From Lacrimispora saccharolytica (GTDB taxonomy: Bacteria; Bacillota; Clostridia; Lachnospirales; Lachnospiraceae): a DNA stretch of 64,000 nt. The position numbers and the translations under genes were made by a program. Of this stretch, positions 28,947 to 37,545 are shown piece after piece. Where the stretch lies: contig JACJJN010000012.1 of the NCBI GenBank assembly GCA_016899975.1, positions 1 through 64,000 on the forward strand. The letters run 5' to 3'. How positions within the stretch are numbered: the stretch's first letter is position 1; every line of letters starts with the position of its first letter. A model generated the notes under the pieces. It was not told where the DNA came from. It saw nothing but the letters and a program-made list of their open reading frames with translations, and searched no databases.

Positions 28947-29078
28947 GATGTTTTTCACTTTCCATTTTTGTTTATCCATATTTTATCAACCACTACCCAA
29001 AAGTCAAGACTAACATGATCCTTACGGTCTGTTCAGAATTTTTTTAAGATTCTTTCCAAAAACTTTACAGTTTTTTCA

Positions 29079-29107
29079 TTGATTGTCCAAAGCATTTCTG
29101 GCATAAT
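29079..29107 (+). promoter_or_regulatory. promoter of the stand-alone structured RNA
   Basis: TTGATT (29079-29084) and CATAAT (29102-29107) with 17-bp spacing. Transcription would begin near 29113, ahead of a sequence with no coding frame. Confidence 0.6.
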
Positions 29108-29112
29108 ATGAC

Positions 29113-29303
29113 TATAAGGTTTTATGATTTTTCTGTGCAGATGGCTGCGGGGCTTGACAAAAGGGCTTGTCCTGTGGTGGTCAGAGATCTGAGGAACACA
29201 GACAGAAGCTTTAGTTTACATATAATGGCGGTGAACACCGTCGGAGATAAAAGTCAGAACTCCCGGTCCCTTTCTTCGAAAAGGGGCCGGGAGTTCTGTT
29301 TTT
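29113..29303 (+). ncRNA. candidate structured RNA of about 190 nt (6S-like size)
   Basis: The stretch has a promoter, a strong terminator, no open frame with a ribosome binding site, and no downstream gene on the same strand, so it is not a leader. Near its start GAC...TTTTAT can pair with ATAAAAGTC just before the terminator, closing the molecule. Inner pairings include TCAGAGATCTGA and GCGGTGAACACCGT. The terminator pairs AACTCCCGG with CCGGGAGTT. Length and closed shape resemble 6S RNA, the RNA polymerase regulator, but I cannot confirm this by alignment. tmRNA, RNase P and SRP RNA do not fit. Confidence 0.5.
29257..29303 (+). terminator. terminator of the structured RNA
   Basis: AGAACTCCCGGTCCC pairs with GGGGCCGGGAGTTCT around a TTTCTTCGAAAA loop, followed by GTTTTT. 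On the minus strand it could also limit transcription past the Crp-type regulator gene. Confidence 0.85.
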
Positions 29304-29352
29304 GCGGCATCCTCTGCCAACAAGCCCGGGCAGGGGATATTTTTATACATTT

Positions 29353-30042
29353 TTATGGATTCTGTTTCAGATACTCTTTCATTCTCTGGTACTGTTCCCT
29401 GGTCAGAGAAATCTTTCCTTTATAAATCCCGACCGCTCCTTCCGCCTTCATCTTCTGGATCGTCCGGTTCAGCGTTTTGATACTGATCCCCGTCTCCTCA
29501 TACAACTCCTGCCGCGTGCGGGAAATGACCTTCACCTCCCCTTCCGGCTTCCTCTCCTCAATATACTGAGTCAGATAAACCATCAAAAGGTGCTGCGGCG
29601 GATAAAACAACCTCCTGCCCCTGTTATAAGAAGAACGGTACAGCTTATACGCCACCTTATGGGATACAAGCCTGAGGAAATGGATATCCTGCGAGATCCA
29701 CCACTCAAAATCCTTTCTGGAAAAATAAAGAACCGTACACTCCGTCAACGTCTCGATCGTCACCGAAGTCTTCTCCTTTTCCGCCAGGATCGTCACCTCA
29801 CCGACAAAATCAATCGGATCATTGCGCTCGATCATAAACACATTTCCATTTTCAAACTCATTGATCACCCGATGATACCCCTTACAAACAATCCCAAAAT
29901 AAGACAGCACCTCATCTTTCTGATGAATGATCGTCCCCGGCGGGTAAGTTTTTATCGTATACCTCAACTTCAGCTCCTCCGGCATAAACCTGAGATACCC
30001 CTCCAACTCCGGAACCTCCCGGATCAACTCTTCCAGCGTCAT
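29353..30042 (-). CDS. Crp/Fnr family transcriptional regulator
   Basis: The 229-residue protein has a cyclic-nucleotide-binding-like beta barrel (YPPGTIIHQKDEVLSYFGIV, then GEVTILAEKEKTSVTIETLT) and a C-terminal Crp-type helix-turn-helix (TRQELYEETGISIKTLNRTI). No Cys cluster for an Fnr-type iron-sulfur centre is visible, so the signal is unknown. The ATG at 30042 lies behind GGGAGGAG. It faces away from the downstream DUF3100 operon and may control it, though no binding site is visible. Confidence 0.88.
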   Translation of the reverse strand: MTLEELIREVPELEGYLRFMPEELKLRYTIKTYPPGTIIHQKDEVLSYFGIVCKGYHRVINEFENGNVFMIERNDPIDFVGEVTILAEKEKTSVTIETLTECTVLYFSRKDFEWWISQDIHFLRLVSHKVAYKLYRSSYNRGRRLFYPPQHLLMVYLTQYIEERKPEGEVKVISRTRQELYEETGISIKTLNRTIQKMKAEGAVGIYKGKISLTREQYQRMKEYLKQNP

Positions 30043-30398
30043 AAACTCCTCCCTCTCATCCTTCCACTCCATGCCAATCCTCAAACAAACCGCATGATTC
30101 CACTCTTGAACTTACTATTCATAATCCTGATCCTGCACCTAAGACCTTTTCAGGTAATTCACATTTTATTATATCCTTAATCCACCCCAAAGTCCACGAA
30201 GAACTTACCGCCCCTCTCCCGAGATCTTACACATAAAATTTTACTTTCGATCTCTCACCGACCCTCCGCCTGAGAATTCACCACCCCCACCTGCCCAGGA
30301 ACGTTTTCGTCCTTTTTCTCACAAAACAACCCATTTGTCCTTTTTTCCCGGATCGTTCTTCGCTATAATAACCCCCGTTGAAAACACACGAAAACACC

Positions 30399-30443
30399 AG
30401 AGCGTGTTTGAAAATTCATTCCTGCAATTTTCAAACACGCTCT
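30399..30443. repeat. family D palindrome, perfect 18-bp arms
   Basis: AGAGCGTGTTTGAAAATT and its exact complement AATTTTCAAACACGCTCT flank CATTCCTGC. It ends 16 bp before the DUF3100 start codon, next to the ribosome binding site, so it will form a hairpin in the mRNA leader. The remaining intergenic DNA (30043-30398) shows no gene. Confidence 0.8.
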
Positions 30444-30459
30444 AAAGAAGGAGCCTATC

Positions 30460-31431
30460 ATGAAAAAAGAAACCTACCTGTATTCTTCTACCTGGGATCG
30501 CCTGCGCAACGAATATAAAATCTTTCTGCTGGCGTTTCTCTTTATCATCATCGCCGATTCCATCGGTCAGATTCAGATACCCGTCGGTCCAGGAACACTG
30601 ATCCTGTTTCCGATCTTCTACGCCCTTCTTCTCGGCGTACTCTCCGGACCGGAAGCTCTGAAAATATTTAAAACCAAAGAAGTGAAGGCGGCATCCAAGC
30701 TGGTCATCGTCGCCATCTGTCCCTTCATTGCAAAACTGGGCATCAATGCCGGCGCCACCATTGAAACCGTCATTTCCGCCGGCCCGGCTCTGATCTTCCA
30801 GGAAATCGGAAACCTTGGAACGATTTTCTTCGCCCTGCCTGTTGCCCTGCTGCTCGGCCTGAAACGTGAAGCGATCGGCGCCACCCACTCCATCAACCGC
30901 GAGTCAAACCTTGCGCTGATCACCGATATGTTCGGTCCGGATTCCCCGGAAACACAGGGAAGCCTCTCCATCTATGTGGTAGGCGGTATGGTCGGAACCA
31001 TCTTCTTCGGTTTTATGACCACCATGGTTGCTTCCCTGAACATCTTTCACCCATATGCCCTCGGCATGGCCTCCGGTGTCGGAGCCGGTATCCTGATGGC
31101 AAGCGCCACGGCAAGCCTTTCCGTCATCTATCCGGATATGGCTGCACAGCTCTCCGCACTGGCAAGCACCAGCGAAACCCTGTCCGGACTGACCGGCATT
31201 TACGTGGCGATTTTCGTCGGCATCCCGCTGACCCAGAAGCTCTACGAAATTATGGAACCGAAATTTGCCCGTCTGCGTCACGAACCCAGTGAAGTCCTCA
31301 CGAGAAAAGCAGCCGAACGTCAGGCAGCCGCTGAAGCGCTCACTGGAAAAGAAAACGAAACTCAGGAACCTGGTAAGGTTCTGACACAGACCACCACCGA
31401 AACAGCACAGAAGAAAGACGAGGAAAAATAA
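30460..31431 (+). CDS. DUF3100 family membrane protein
   Basis: A 323-residue protein with about eight membrane helices and a charged Ala/Glu/Lys-rich tail from about residue 268. Segments such as RNEYKIFLLAFLFIIIADSI, GPALIFQEIGNLGTIFFALP and AIGATHSINRESNLALITDM identify DUF3100, an uncharacterised family usually found with a small membrane partner and an amidohydrolase. It may be the large half of a transporter for the amidohydrolase's substrate; that is inference from gene order. The ATG follows AAGGAG. The small partner begins two bases after its stop codon. Confidence 0.8.
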   Translation: MKKETYLYSSTWDRLRNEYKIFLLAFLFIIIADSIGQIQIPVGPGTLILFPIFYALLLGVLSGPEALKIFKTKEVKAASKLVIVAICPFIAKLGINAGATIETVISAGPALIFQEIGNLGTIFFALPVALLLGLKREAIGATHSINRESNLALITDMFGPDSPETQGSLSIYVVGGMVGTIFFGFMTTMVASLNIFHPYALGMASGVGAGILMASATASLSVIYPDMAAQLSALASTSETLSGLTGIYVAIFVGIPLTQKLYEIMEPKFARLRHEPSEVLTRKAAERQAAAEALTGKENETQEPGKVLTQTTTETAQKKDEEK

Positions 31432-31432
31432 C

Positions 31433-31612
31433 ATGAGATATCTGGAATGGATTCTTTTACTGGTAATTTCAGGCCTTGGCATCGGCCTGGCAAATTTTGT
31501 CGGATTTCAGGTAGGATTTATGGATTCCCTGCCGGGGCAATCTGATCCAACGGTTCAGCCAGCTGAACGGTTACGATCAGATACCTGCCGCCTGTCGGAA
31601 AGGAGATTTTGA
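31433..31612 (+). CDS. truncated small membrane partner of DUF3100
   Basis: An unlisted short frame of 59 residues begins MRYLEWILLLVISGLGIGLA with NFVGFQVGFMDSLPG following. This looks like the first helix and loop of the roughly 110-residue membrane protein that normally accompanies DUF3100. After DSLPG the sequence turns into a family B palindrome and then non-membrane residues (RLRSDTCRLSERRF), so the second half has apparently been lost. The start overlaps nothing and follows the DUF3100 stop by one base. Probably non-functional or a shortened subunit. Confidence 0.6.
   Translation: MRYLEWILLLVISGLGIGLANFVGFQVGFMDSLPGQSDPTVQPAERLRSDTCRLSERRF
31548..31575. repeat. family B palindrome inside the DUF3100-partner frame
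   Basis: CAACGGTTCAGCCAGCTGAA continues CGGTTACG. It sits at the point where the partner protein loses its membrane character. Confidence 0.7.
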
Positions 31613-31615
31613 TTT

Positions 31616-32920
31616 ATGAAAAAACATGCAGACCTGCTGATCCGCCATGCCGACTACCTGGACGAGAATTTCGAACTTCAGAAAGGCAGCAGCATTGCGG
31701 TTGCAGACGGAAAAATAGAAAAAATTGACACGCTGGAACAGCTGAACGAAACCTATACCTTCGATCGGACGCTGGACGGAAAAGGCTGTGTCTATCTTCC
31801 CGGCCTGGTAGACGCTCATATGCATACCGGCCAGCAGCTTCTGCGGGGCCGTGTCCTGGATGAGATGCCGATGATCTGGACAAGGATCATGCTGCCTTTC
31901 GAAAGTACCCTGACACCGGAAAAAATGCGTCTCAGCGCCCAGCTTGCCGCCCTTGACATGATACAGTCCGGAACCGCCGGATTCATCGACGCCGGAAGCT
32001 ATTATATGGAAGAGGCCGCCGAAGTCTACCGCGAAAGCGGTCTTCGGGGCGCGCTGTCCTTCTCCACCATGGACCAGAAAGGACTTCCCGCTTCCATCGC
32101 AATGGACGCCGACGAAGCGATCCGGCGCACCGACGCTCTGTACGACGCATTCCACGGCAAAGGAAATCTGAAAGTTTACTATTCCCTTCGTTCCCTGATC
32201 TCCTGCTCCCAGGAACTGATGGAAGCAGCGGGCTCCCGTGCCAGAGAGCGCGGCACTATGCTCCAGGCTCACATGAACGAGTACCCGGGCGAGATCAATT
32301 TCTTTATGGAAAGAGAACAGATGCGTCCCTATGAGTATCTGGAGAAACTCGGCATCCTCGGTGAAAATTTTATCGGCGCACACAGTCTTCTGCTTTCAGA
32401 AGATGAGAAACAGCTTCTCGCACAGCGCGGCGTAAACGTATGCCACTGCCCGTTCAGCAACTGCGGAAAAGCAGCGCCGGATACCCCTTCCCTTATGAGT
32501 AAGGGAATCCCCGTCAGCCTTGGAACCGACGGAGCCGCCCACGGAGGCCTGAGTCTCTGGAATGAGATGAAAATCTTCCGCTCTGTGATGAATCTCCATT
32601 TCGGAGTTCCCCTGTCCAACCCTGCAGTCATGCCCGCCAAAGCCATCCTGAAAATGGCGACGGTCAACGGACAGAAATGTCTCGGAAACCCCAACGGCGG
32701 TGTGATCCGGGAAGGCGCTTCCGCCGATCTGATCGGAATCGATATGCAGAAACCTCACCTGGCAATTTACGGGCACCTTTCCAATACCCTGCTGGAAAGC
32801 GTCAATGCTTCCGACGTGACAGATTCCATCGTCGGCGGACGCGTCCTGATGGAAAAAGGACAAATCCTGACGCTTGACCAGGAGAAAATCCTGGCAGAAG
32901 CCAAAAACTATCATCCGTAA
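31616..32920 (+). CDS. amidohydrolase / metal-dependent deaminase (MtaD/ATZ type)
   Basis: The 434-residue enzyme has the metal-dependent hydrolase barrel: GLVDAHMHTGQQLLRG with the H-x-H pair (68, 70), LQAHMNEYPGEINFF, FIGAHSLLLSEDEK, and GTDGAAHGGLSLWNEM with the catalytic Asp. VCHCPFSNCG is also typical. Family members deaminate purines, S-adenosylhomocysteine or related heterocycles, or hydrolyse cyclic amidines. The substrate is unknown here. It follows the DUF3100 pair directly and precedes a TauE-type transporter, so all four genes probably form one catabolic operon. The ATG is preceded by AAAGGAG. Confidence 0.88.
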   Translation: MKKHADLLIRHADYLDENFELQKGSSIAVADGKIEKIDTLEQLNETYTFDRTLDGKGCVYLPGLVDAHMHTGQQLLRGRVLDEMPMIWTRIMLPFESTLTPEKMRLSAQLAALDMIQSGTAGFIDAGSYYMEEAAEVYRESGLRGALSFSTMDQKGLPASIAMDADEAIRRTDALYDAFHGKGNLKVYYSLRSLISCSQELMEAAGSRARERGTMLQAHMNEYPGEINFFMEREQMRPYEYLEKLGILGENFIGAHSLLLSEDEKQLLAQRGVNVCHCPFSNCGKAAPDTPSLMSKGIPVSLGTDGAAHGGLSLWNEMKIFRSVMNLHFGVPLSNPAVMPAKAILKMATVNGQKCLGNPNGGVIREGASADLIGIDMQKPHLAIYGHLSNTLLESVNASDVTDSIVGGRVLMEKGQILTLDQEKILAEAKNYHP

Positions 32921-32936
32921 CATTGGAGTTTTATTT

Positions 32937-33716
32937 ATGCTTACTTATCTGATTGTCATCATAGCCAATCTCCTCATCGGAGGAATGATCGGACTCACCG
33001 GAATCGCAGGATTCCTGCTCCCGATGCTGTACAGCGGTTTTATGGGAATGCCCGCCGTCCAGGCGCTGGCGCTGAGTTTCTTCGCCTTCCTGATCTCAGG
33101 AATCCTGGGATCCTGGAATTATTACAAGGCGAAAAACCTGGATCTAAAGCTGGCGGTTTTCATCAGCGTCGGAAGCCTGATCGGCGCTGTCATCGGCGTC
33201 AGACTGAATCTTCTGATCGATGAGGCAATCGTAAAACGTATCCTCTACACGGTCGTCCTACTCTCCGGTCTCTCCATCCTTCTGCGGAAGGACAAAAAAG
33301 AAACACCGGAAACGGATGTCTCCGCAGACAGCCGGGCGCAGACGAAAAACAGGCAGATTCCTCTTCCAGTCTGTATCCTTTTCGGCCTGATCACCGCCGC
33401 TGTCTGCGCGCTGTCCGGCGCCGGCGGCCCGATCCTTGTCATGCCGCTGCTGGTAGTCATGGGCGTTCCGGTCAAAACAGCCGTGGGCGTCGCACTTTTT
33501 GACTCCATCTTTATCGCCATTCCGTCCTGTATCGGATATACGATGCAGTGTGATATTCTCTCCATCGGAGGACTGCTGGCTGTTTCCATGATCAGCCACG
33601 GGATCGGCGTATGGTTCGGAAGCCATAATACCTCTTTCCTGAAACCGGAACTTTTGAAAAAAGGCGTCGCGGTATTTTCTATCCTGATCGCTGTCGTGAA
33701 ACTGATCACTGGATAA
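32937..33716 (+). CDS. TauE/SafE family membrane transporter
   Basis: A 259-residue protein with about eight helices in two related halves: ANLLIGGMIGLTGIAGFLLP at the N-terminus and ITAAVCALSGAGGPILVMPL in the second half, the repeated Gly-rich motif of TauE/SafE. Members export or import sulfite, sulfonates or small organic acids. The start is the ATG at 32937 behind TTGGAG, 16 bp after the amidohydrolase. In this context it may move a product of that enzyme. Confidence 0.85.
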   Translation: MLTYLIVIIANLLIGGMIGLTGIAGFLLPMLYSGFMGMPAVQALALSFFAFLISGILGSWNYYKAKNLDLKLAVFISVGSLIGAVIGVRLNLLIDEAIVKRILYTVVLLSGLSILLRKDKKETPETDVSADSRAQTKNRQIPLPVCILFGLITAAVCALSGAGGPILVMPLLVVMGVPVKTAVGVALFDSIFIAIPSCIGYTMQCDILSIGGLLAVSMISHGIGVWFGSHNTSFLKPELLKKGVAVFSILIAVVKLITG

Positions 33717-33768
33717 AACGTGTTTGAACATTGCTCTGAATATTTACTTTTCGATGTGCCGATACATC

Positions 33769-33817
33769 AAAAAAGCGGAAAATCTTTTTTATCAAAGAAA
33801 GGATTTTTCGCTTTTTT
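33769..33817 (+). terminator. terminator of the DUF3100-amidohydrolase-TauE operon
   Basis: AAAAAAGCGGAAAATC pairs with GATTTTTCGCTTTTTT. It starts 52 bp after the TauE stop codon. Downstream DNA to 33983 is AT-rich with no supported gene. Confidence 0.8.
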
Positions 33818-33983
33818 ATTTCTTTGACAAATCAAAACCCAGAGCACGTTCAAAAATTATAAAAAATGAAATCTTATATCTAAAACTCAAATATAAAATT
33901 GAAATTTAAGTAATATAATTTTATTTTCTTGTATAAAATGAAATATAGTGATAAAATCTAAAATAAAGAAAGGAGAAACTGAA

Positions 33984-35441
33984 ATGACAACAGATGAATT
34001 GATAGAAAAACTAAAACTAATTCAAAAAAGCAAATGTGAATCTCAATTTCTTGAATTAAAAAGTGCCAGAATGGGCTGCCCGAAACGTTTGTATGACACA
34101 TTGTCCAGTTTCTCCAACCAGGATGACGGTGGTGTTATTATTTTCGGAATCGACGAGGAACAGGGATACCTTGAATGCGGAGTTTATGACGCACAGGATC
34201 TTCAAAAGAAAATCAATGCACAGTGCCTCCAGATGGAACCGGTTGTCAGACCACTGCTCACAGTATTGGAAAAGGACGGAAAGAGTTTTGTCGCTGCCGA
34301 GATACCTGGTATAGATTTGGCAGAACGTCCCTGCTATTATCGTGGACATGGACGAATCAAAGGCGCTTTTATCCGTGTGGGTGACAGCGATGAACCTATG
34401 ACAGAGTATGAAATATATAGTTACGAAGCTTTTCGCAAAAAATATCAGGACGATATTCGCGAAATCCCAAGAATAACTCTCTCTTCTCTGGATCAGGAAC
34501 TCCTGAACGATTATATCAGGAGATTAAAAACCGGAAAGCAACGTCTTTCACATCTATCCGATCCGGAAATTTGCGAATTGATGAGCATTACCAGAAACGG
34601 TGCAGTTACTTTAAGCGCAGCTTTGTTGTTCAGTCCCTATCCACAGGCATATTTGCCGCAGCTGTGTATCACTGCAGTGGTTGTACCAGGAACAGAAATG
34701 GGAGATATCGGAATTCACGGAGAACGATTTCTGGATAACCTGAGAATTGAAGGCACCATTCCGGAAATGCTGGAAACCGCCATTCAATTTGTTCGCAGAA
34801 ATATGCGGACAAAAACCATCATCGATCCAGAGACCGGCAGAAGGACGGACCATACCGATTATCCGATAGAAGCTGTCAGGGAAGCAATCCTGAATGCGCT
34901 GGTACATCGGGATTACAGTCTCCACACCGAAGGTATGCCCATTCAGCTGCTTTTATTCGATGATCGATTGGAAATCAGAAATCCCGGTGGAATCTACGGC
35001 CGCTTAAAGGTGGATCAATTAGGTAAGGTTCAGCCGGATACCAGAAACCCTGTATTGGCTTCCGCCTTGGAAGTTCTTGACATTACAGAAAACCGTTATT
35101 CCGGAATCCCCACCATTCGCAGAGCCATGGCATCCTATTGTCTTCCTGATCCGGTATTTGAGGATGTACGTGGAAGTTTTCTTGTAACACTCTATAAAGA
35201 ACCGGAAGAGAAGCAAACACAGGCGGAAGAACCGACAGAAAACACGCGAAATCTGATTCTTTTCTGCAAAACTCCACGTACCCGCAGAGAAATCTGTGAT
35301 TATTTAGGCTTATCTTCCACAACCTACGCAATCCAACGATACATCATGCCTTTGGTGGAACAGGGCATTCTTCAGTTAAGTATACCGGAAAAGCCCAGCA
35401 GCCAAAAGCAACTGTTTTTTACCAAACAGGAAAGCAATTAA
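33984..35441 (+). CDS. AlbA_2 (Schlafen-type) DNA-binding / RecG-like transcriptional regulator
   Basis: A 485-residue protein. An AlbA_2 domain (SQFLELKSARMGCPKRLYDT, then SFSNQDDGGVIIFGIDEEQG) is followed by the HATPase_c_4 region often misnamed RecG (AVREAILNALVHRDYSLHTE, LEIRNPGGIYGRL) and a C-terminal winged helix (TRREICDYLGLSSTTY). Such proteins are thought to be regulators or defence-related nucleic-acid binders. The ATG at 33984 follows AAAGGAG. The gene and its AT-rich upstream flank differ in composition from neighbours and may have been acquired. Confidence 0.85.
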   Translation: MTTDELIEKLKLIQKSKCESQFLELKSARMGCPKRLYDTLSSFSNQDDGGVIIFGIDEEQGYLECGVYDAQDLQKKINAQCLQMEPVVRPLLTVLEKDGKSFVAAEIPGIDLAERPCYYRGHGRIKGAFIRVGDSDEPMTEYEIYSYEAFRKKYQDDIREIPRITLSSLDQELLNDYIRRLKTGKQRLSHLSDPEICELMSITRNGAVTLSAALLFSPYPQAYLPQLCITAVVVPGTEMGDIGIHGERFLDNLRIEGTIPEMLETAIQFVRRNMRTKTIIDPETGRRTDHTDYPIEAVREAILNALVHRDYSLHTEGMPIQLLLFDDRLEIRNPGGIYGRLKVDQLGKVQPDTRNPVLASALEVLDITENRYSGIPTIRRAMASYCLPDPVFEDVRGSFLVTLYKEPEEKQTQAEEPTENTRNLILFCKTPRTRREICDYLGLSSTTYAIQRYIMPLVEQGILQLSIPEKPSSQKQLFFTKQESN

Positions 35442-35536
35442 TCCACACTGCTGCTCCCAATCGTCTGAATATGGACTTTTAGGTCAAAACGAGATATAAT
35501 GAAGCCACTGTAAATGGAAGAGAGGAGATACTGAGC

Positions 35537-37114
35537 ATGCGTGCAGTTTGTGCAGACTTCTGGAGAGACATAAAAGCCTCCGCCAGACGGTTTTCAGAAT
35601 TTACCAAATGCCATAAGGGAGTCATCGCCATTCTGACTCTGGCGCTGATTTTCCTGTATGGCCAGGAAATTTTCTATTATGACATTTCTATTGACAGCGA
35701 GATCGCGCTTTCATCCCAAGCTGAAATTTTAAATTCCTGGGTGGCTATTGACCGGTTCGGCCTGGTACTGACAAAAAAATTATTCGGACTGACACGGTTT
35801 GTGCCGGCAGCGTCCAATCTCTTAATGGTACTGACCCTTGGATTTTCCGCATTTTTCTTTGATTTTTGTATTCAGGAATGGAAAGACCAGGAACAGTCTT
35901 ACAAACTGTTCTACTATATTTTTCCGGTGGCTTATGTCAGCGCACCCTGTCTTGCAGAACAGTTTTATTTTTCGCTGCAGTCCTTTGAGATTGCCTGGGC
36001 AGGATTCTTATGTATCCTGGCGGTATACTGCGTCAGCAGACGGATTATTTTCCGGGAAAGCATGCTCTGGATCTTGCCGGGTATTTTCATGATGATCTGG
36101 GCCTTTGGATCGTATCAGGCTTTCGTCAGCCTGTTTATCACGGTTACCCTGATTTCTTTTCTGATCTGCTATCAGAATCACCGCATCGAATTCCAGAAAA
36201 GCTGGGGATGGTTTTTCTGCGGTTTTAAATATATCGCAGTATTTGCCGTCGGATTTATCGCTTACGGGCTGACATCAAAACTGGTGCGGATCTATTACCA
36301 CCTGGATTCTTCCTATGTGGACAATATGTTCGGATGGAAGACGGTAGGAATTTCTGCCGCCCTGAATAATATCAAAGGTGATGCCGAAAGAATCTACCGG
36401 GCAGTATGGAGTACCTTCTTTCCGAAATTATTCTTGCCGGTTCTGATTCTCTGCCTGATTCTGCTGATTTTCAGAGGATGGCGCATGCACAGAAAAGGAT
36501 TCCTCATGTATCTGATTGCCGCCGGCCTGCTGGCACTTTCTCCGCTGTTTCTCACGATTATCAGCGGTTCCTACCAGCCGATCCGCGGACAGATCGTTTT
36601 TCCTTTTGTATATGCATTCTGCCTGGCGGCAATTACCACATTCCAGAAAAAAGCAATCTCTTACCTCTGCTGTATTGGGGCCGCTCTGGCTTCCCTGCAT
36701 CAGGGGCAGATCATGACACAGCTTTTCCATACTTCCTATATGACTTATGAGCAGGATAAATCGCTTGCCGCATCCCTGTATGAGTCCATTGAGCAGACCG
36801 GTACGGATGCCGGGCTGGATACCTATACGGTGGTATTTGTGGGAAACCGCAGTGCAAATCTTCCGCAGGATTCCCTGCGCGGCGATGTCATCGGCCATTC
36901 TTTCTTCGAGTGGGACGCAACCGGATATGCCGGTTCCACAAACCGCATCATCGGTTTCTGTGACACACTTGGATATGACATGGCAGTGCCGACGGAAGAA
37001 CAGGCGCAAAGAGCGAATCAGCTGGCACCGGAAATGCCTGTCTGGCCGGCTTCCGGAAGTGTCAGAGCAGCGGATGAAATCATTGTCATCCGACTCTCAT
37101 CCTGCATGACCTGA
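35537..37114 (+). CDS. GtrII-like glucosyltransferase-domain membrane protein, copy 1
   Basis: The 525-residue protein has about ten to twelve membrane helices and the motif YYDISIDSEIALSSQAEILN with WVAIDRFGLVLTKKLFG, matching the GtrII/DUF-type glucosyltransferases that decorate surface polymers using lipid-linked sugars. Catalytic acidic residues would be in the DISIDSE segment. A soluble C-terminal part contains FVGNRSANLP and HSFFEWDATGYAGSTNRIIG. It is homologous over its full length to the protein at 37546-39123. ATG at 35537 follows GAGGAG. Confidence 0.78.
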   Translation: MRAVCADFWRDIKASARRFSEFTKCHKGVIAILTLALIFLYGQEIFYYDISIDSEIALSSQAEILNSWVAIDRFGLVLTKKLFGLTRFVPAASNLLMVLTLGFSAFFFDFCIQEWKDQEQSYKLFYYIFPVAYVSAPCLAEQFYFSLQSFEIAWAGFLCILAVYCVSRRIIFRESMLWILPGIFMMIWAFGSYQAFVSLFITVTLISFLICYQNHRIEFQKSWGWFFCGFKYIAVFAVGFIAYGLTSKLVRIYYHLDSSYVDNMFGWKTVGISAALNNIKGDAERIYRAVWSTFFPKLFLPVLILCLILLIFRGWRMHRKGFLMYLIAAGLLALSPLFLTIISGSYQPIRGQIVFPFVYAFCLAAITTFQKKAISYLCCIGAALASLHQGQIMTQLFHTSYMTYEQDKSLAASLYESIEQTGTDAGLDTYTVVFVGNRSANLPQDSLRGDVIGHSFFEWDATGYAGSTNRIIGFCDTLGYDMAVPTEEQAQRANQLAPEMPVWPASGSVRAADEIIVIRLSSCMT

Positions 37115-37162
37115 AGTCTCCCCGCATAGATTGTAAAAAGAGGAGATTTCGGGGGATTTTCC

Positions 37163-37417
37163 TTGAAAGATTATATCGAAGAACGGGCAATAGAAATCGC
37201 AAATTATATTGTTGAAGAGAAGGCAACGGTGAGGCAGACGGCGAAAAAATTTGGAGTCAGCAAAAGTACGGTACATAAAGATGTCACCGATCGTCTCCTC
37301 CAGATAAACGCGTCTCTTGCCCGGGAAGCGCGGAAGGTCCTGGATACGAACAAATCAGAACGTCATATCCGCGGGGGGATGGCTACGAGAGAGAAATATC
37401 TTCATCAACATGGATAA
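37163..37417 (+). CDS. spoIIID: sporulation transcription regulator SpoIIID
   Basis: The 84-residue protein begins MKDYIEERAIEIANYIVEEK and has the helix-turn-helix VRQTAKKFGVSKSTVHKDVT (24-43). The conserved C-terminal basic stretch ERHIRGGMATREKYLHQHG is also present. SpoIIID is a mother-cell DNA-binding protein that activates and represses many genes after sigma-E, including sigK. It starts at TTG (37163), seven bases behind GGGGGA. Finding it shows the organism descends from spore formers. It lies between two copies of a GtrII-like membrane gene. Confidence 0.95.
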   Translation: MKDYIEERAIEIANYIVEEKATVRQTAKKFGVSKSTVHKDVTDRLLQINASLAREARKVLDTNKSERHIRGGMATREKYLHQHG

Positions 37418-37545
37418 AAAACAATATCCGCTTCACGGCAAATGGGTTCGTGTCAGAGCAAGATTTCTCAGAGAAATACACCGATACGAACCCCTTCTGC
37501 GATTCATTCGCGGTTCTAAAAAAGATAACAGGAAGGTATTGTACT

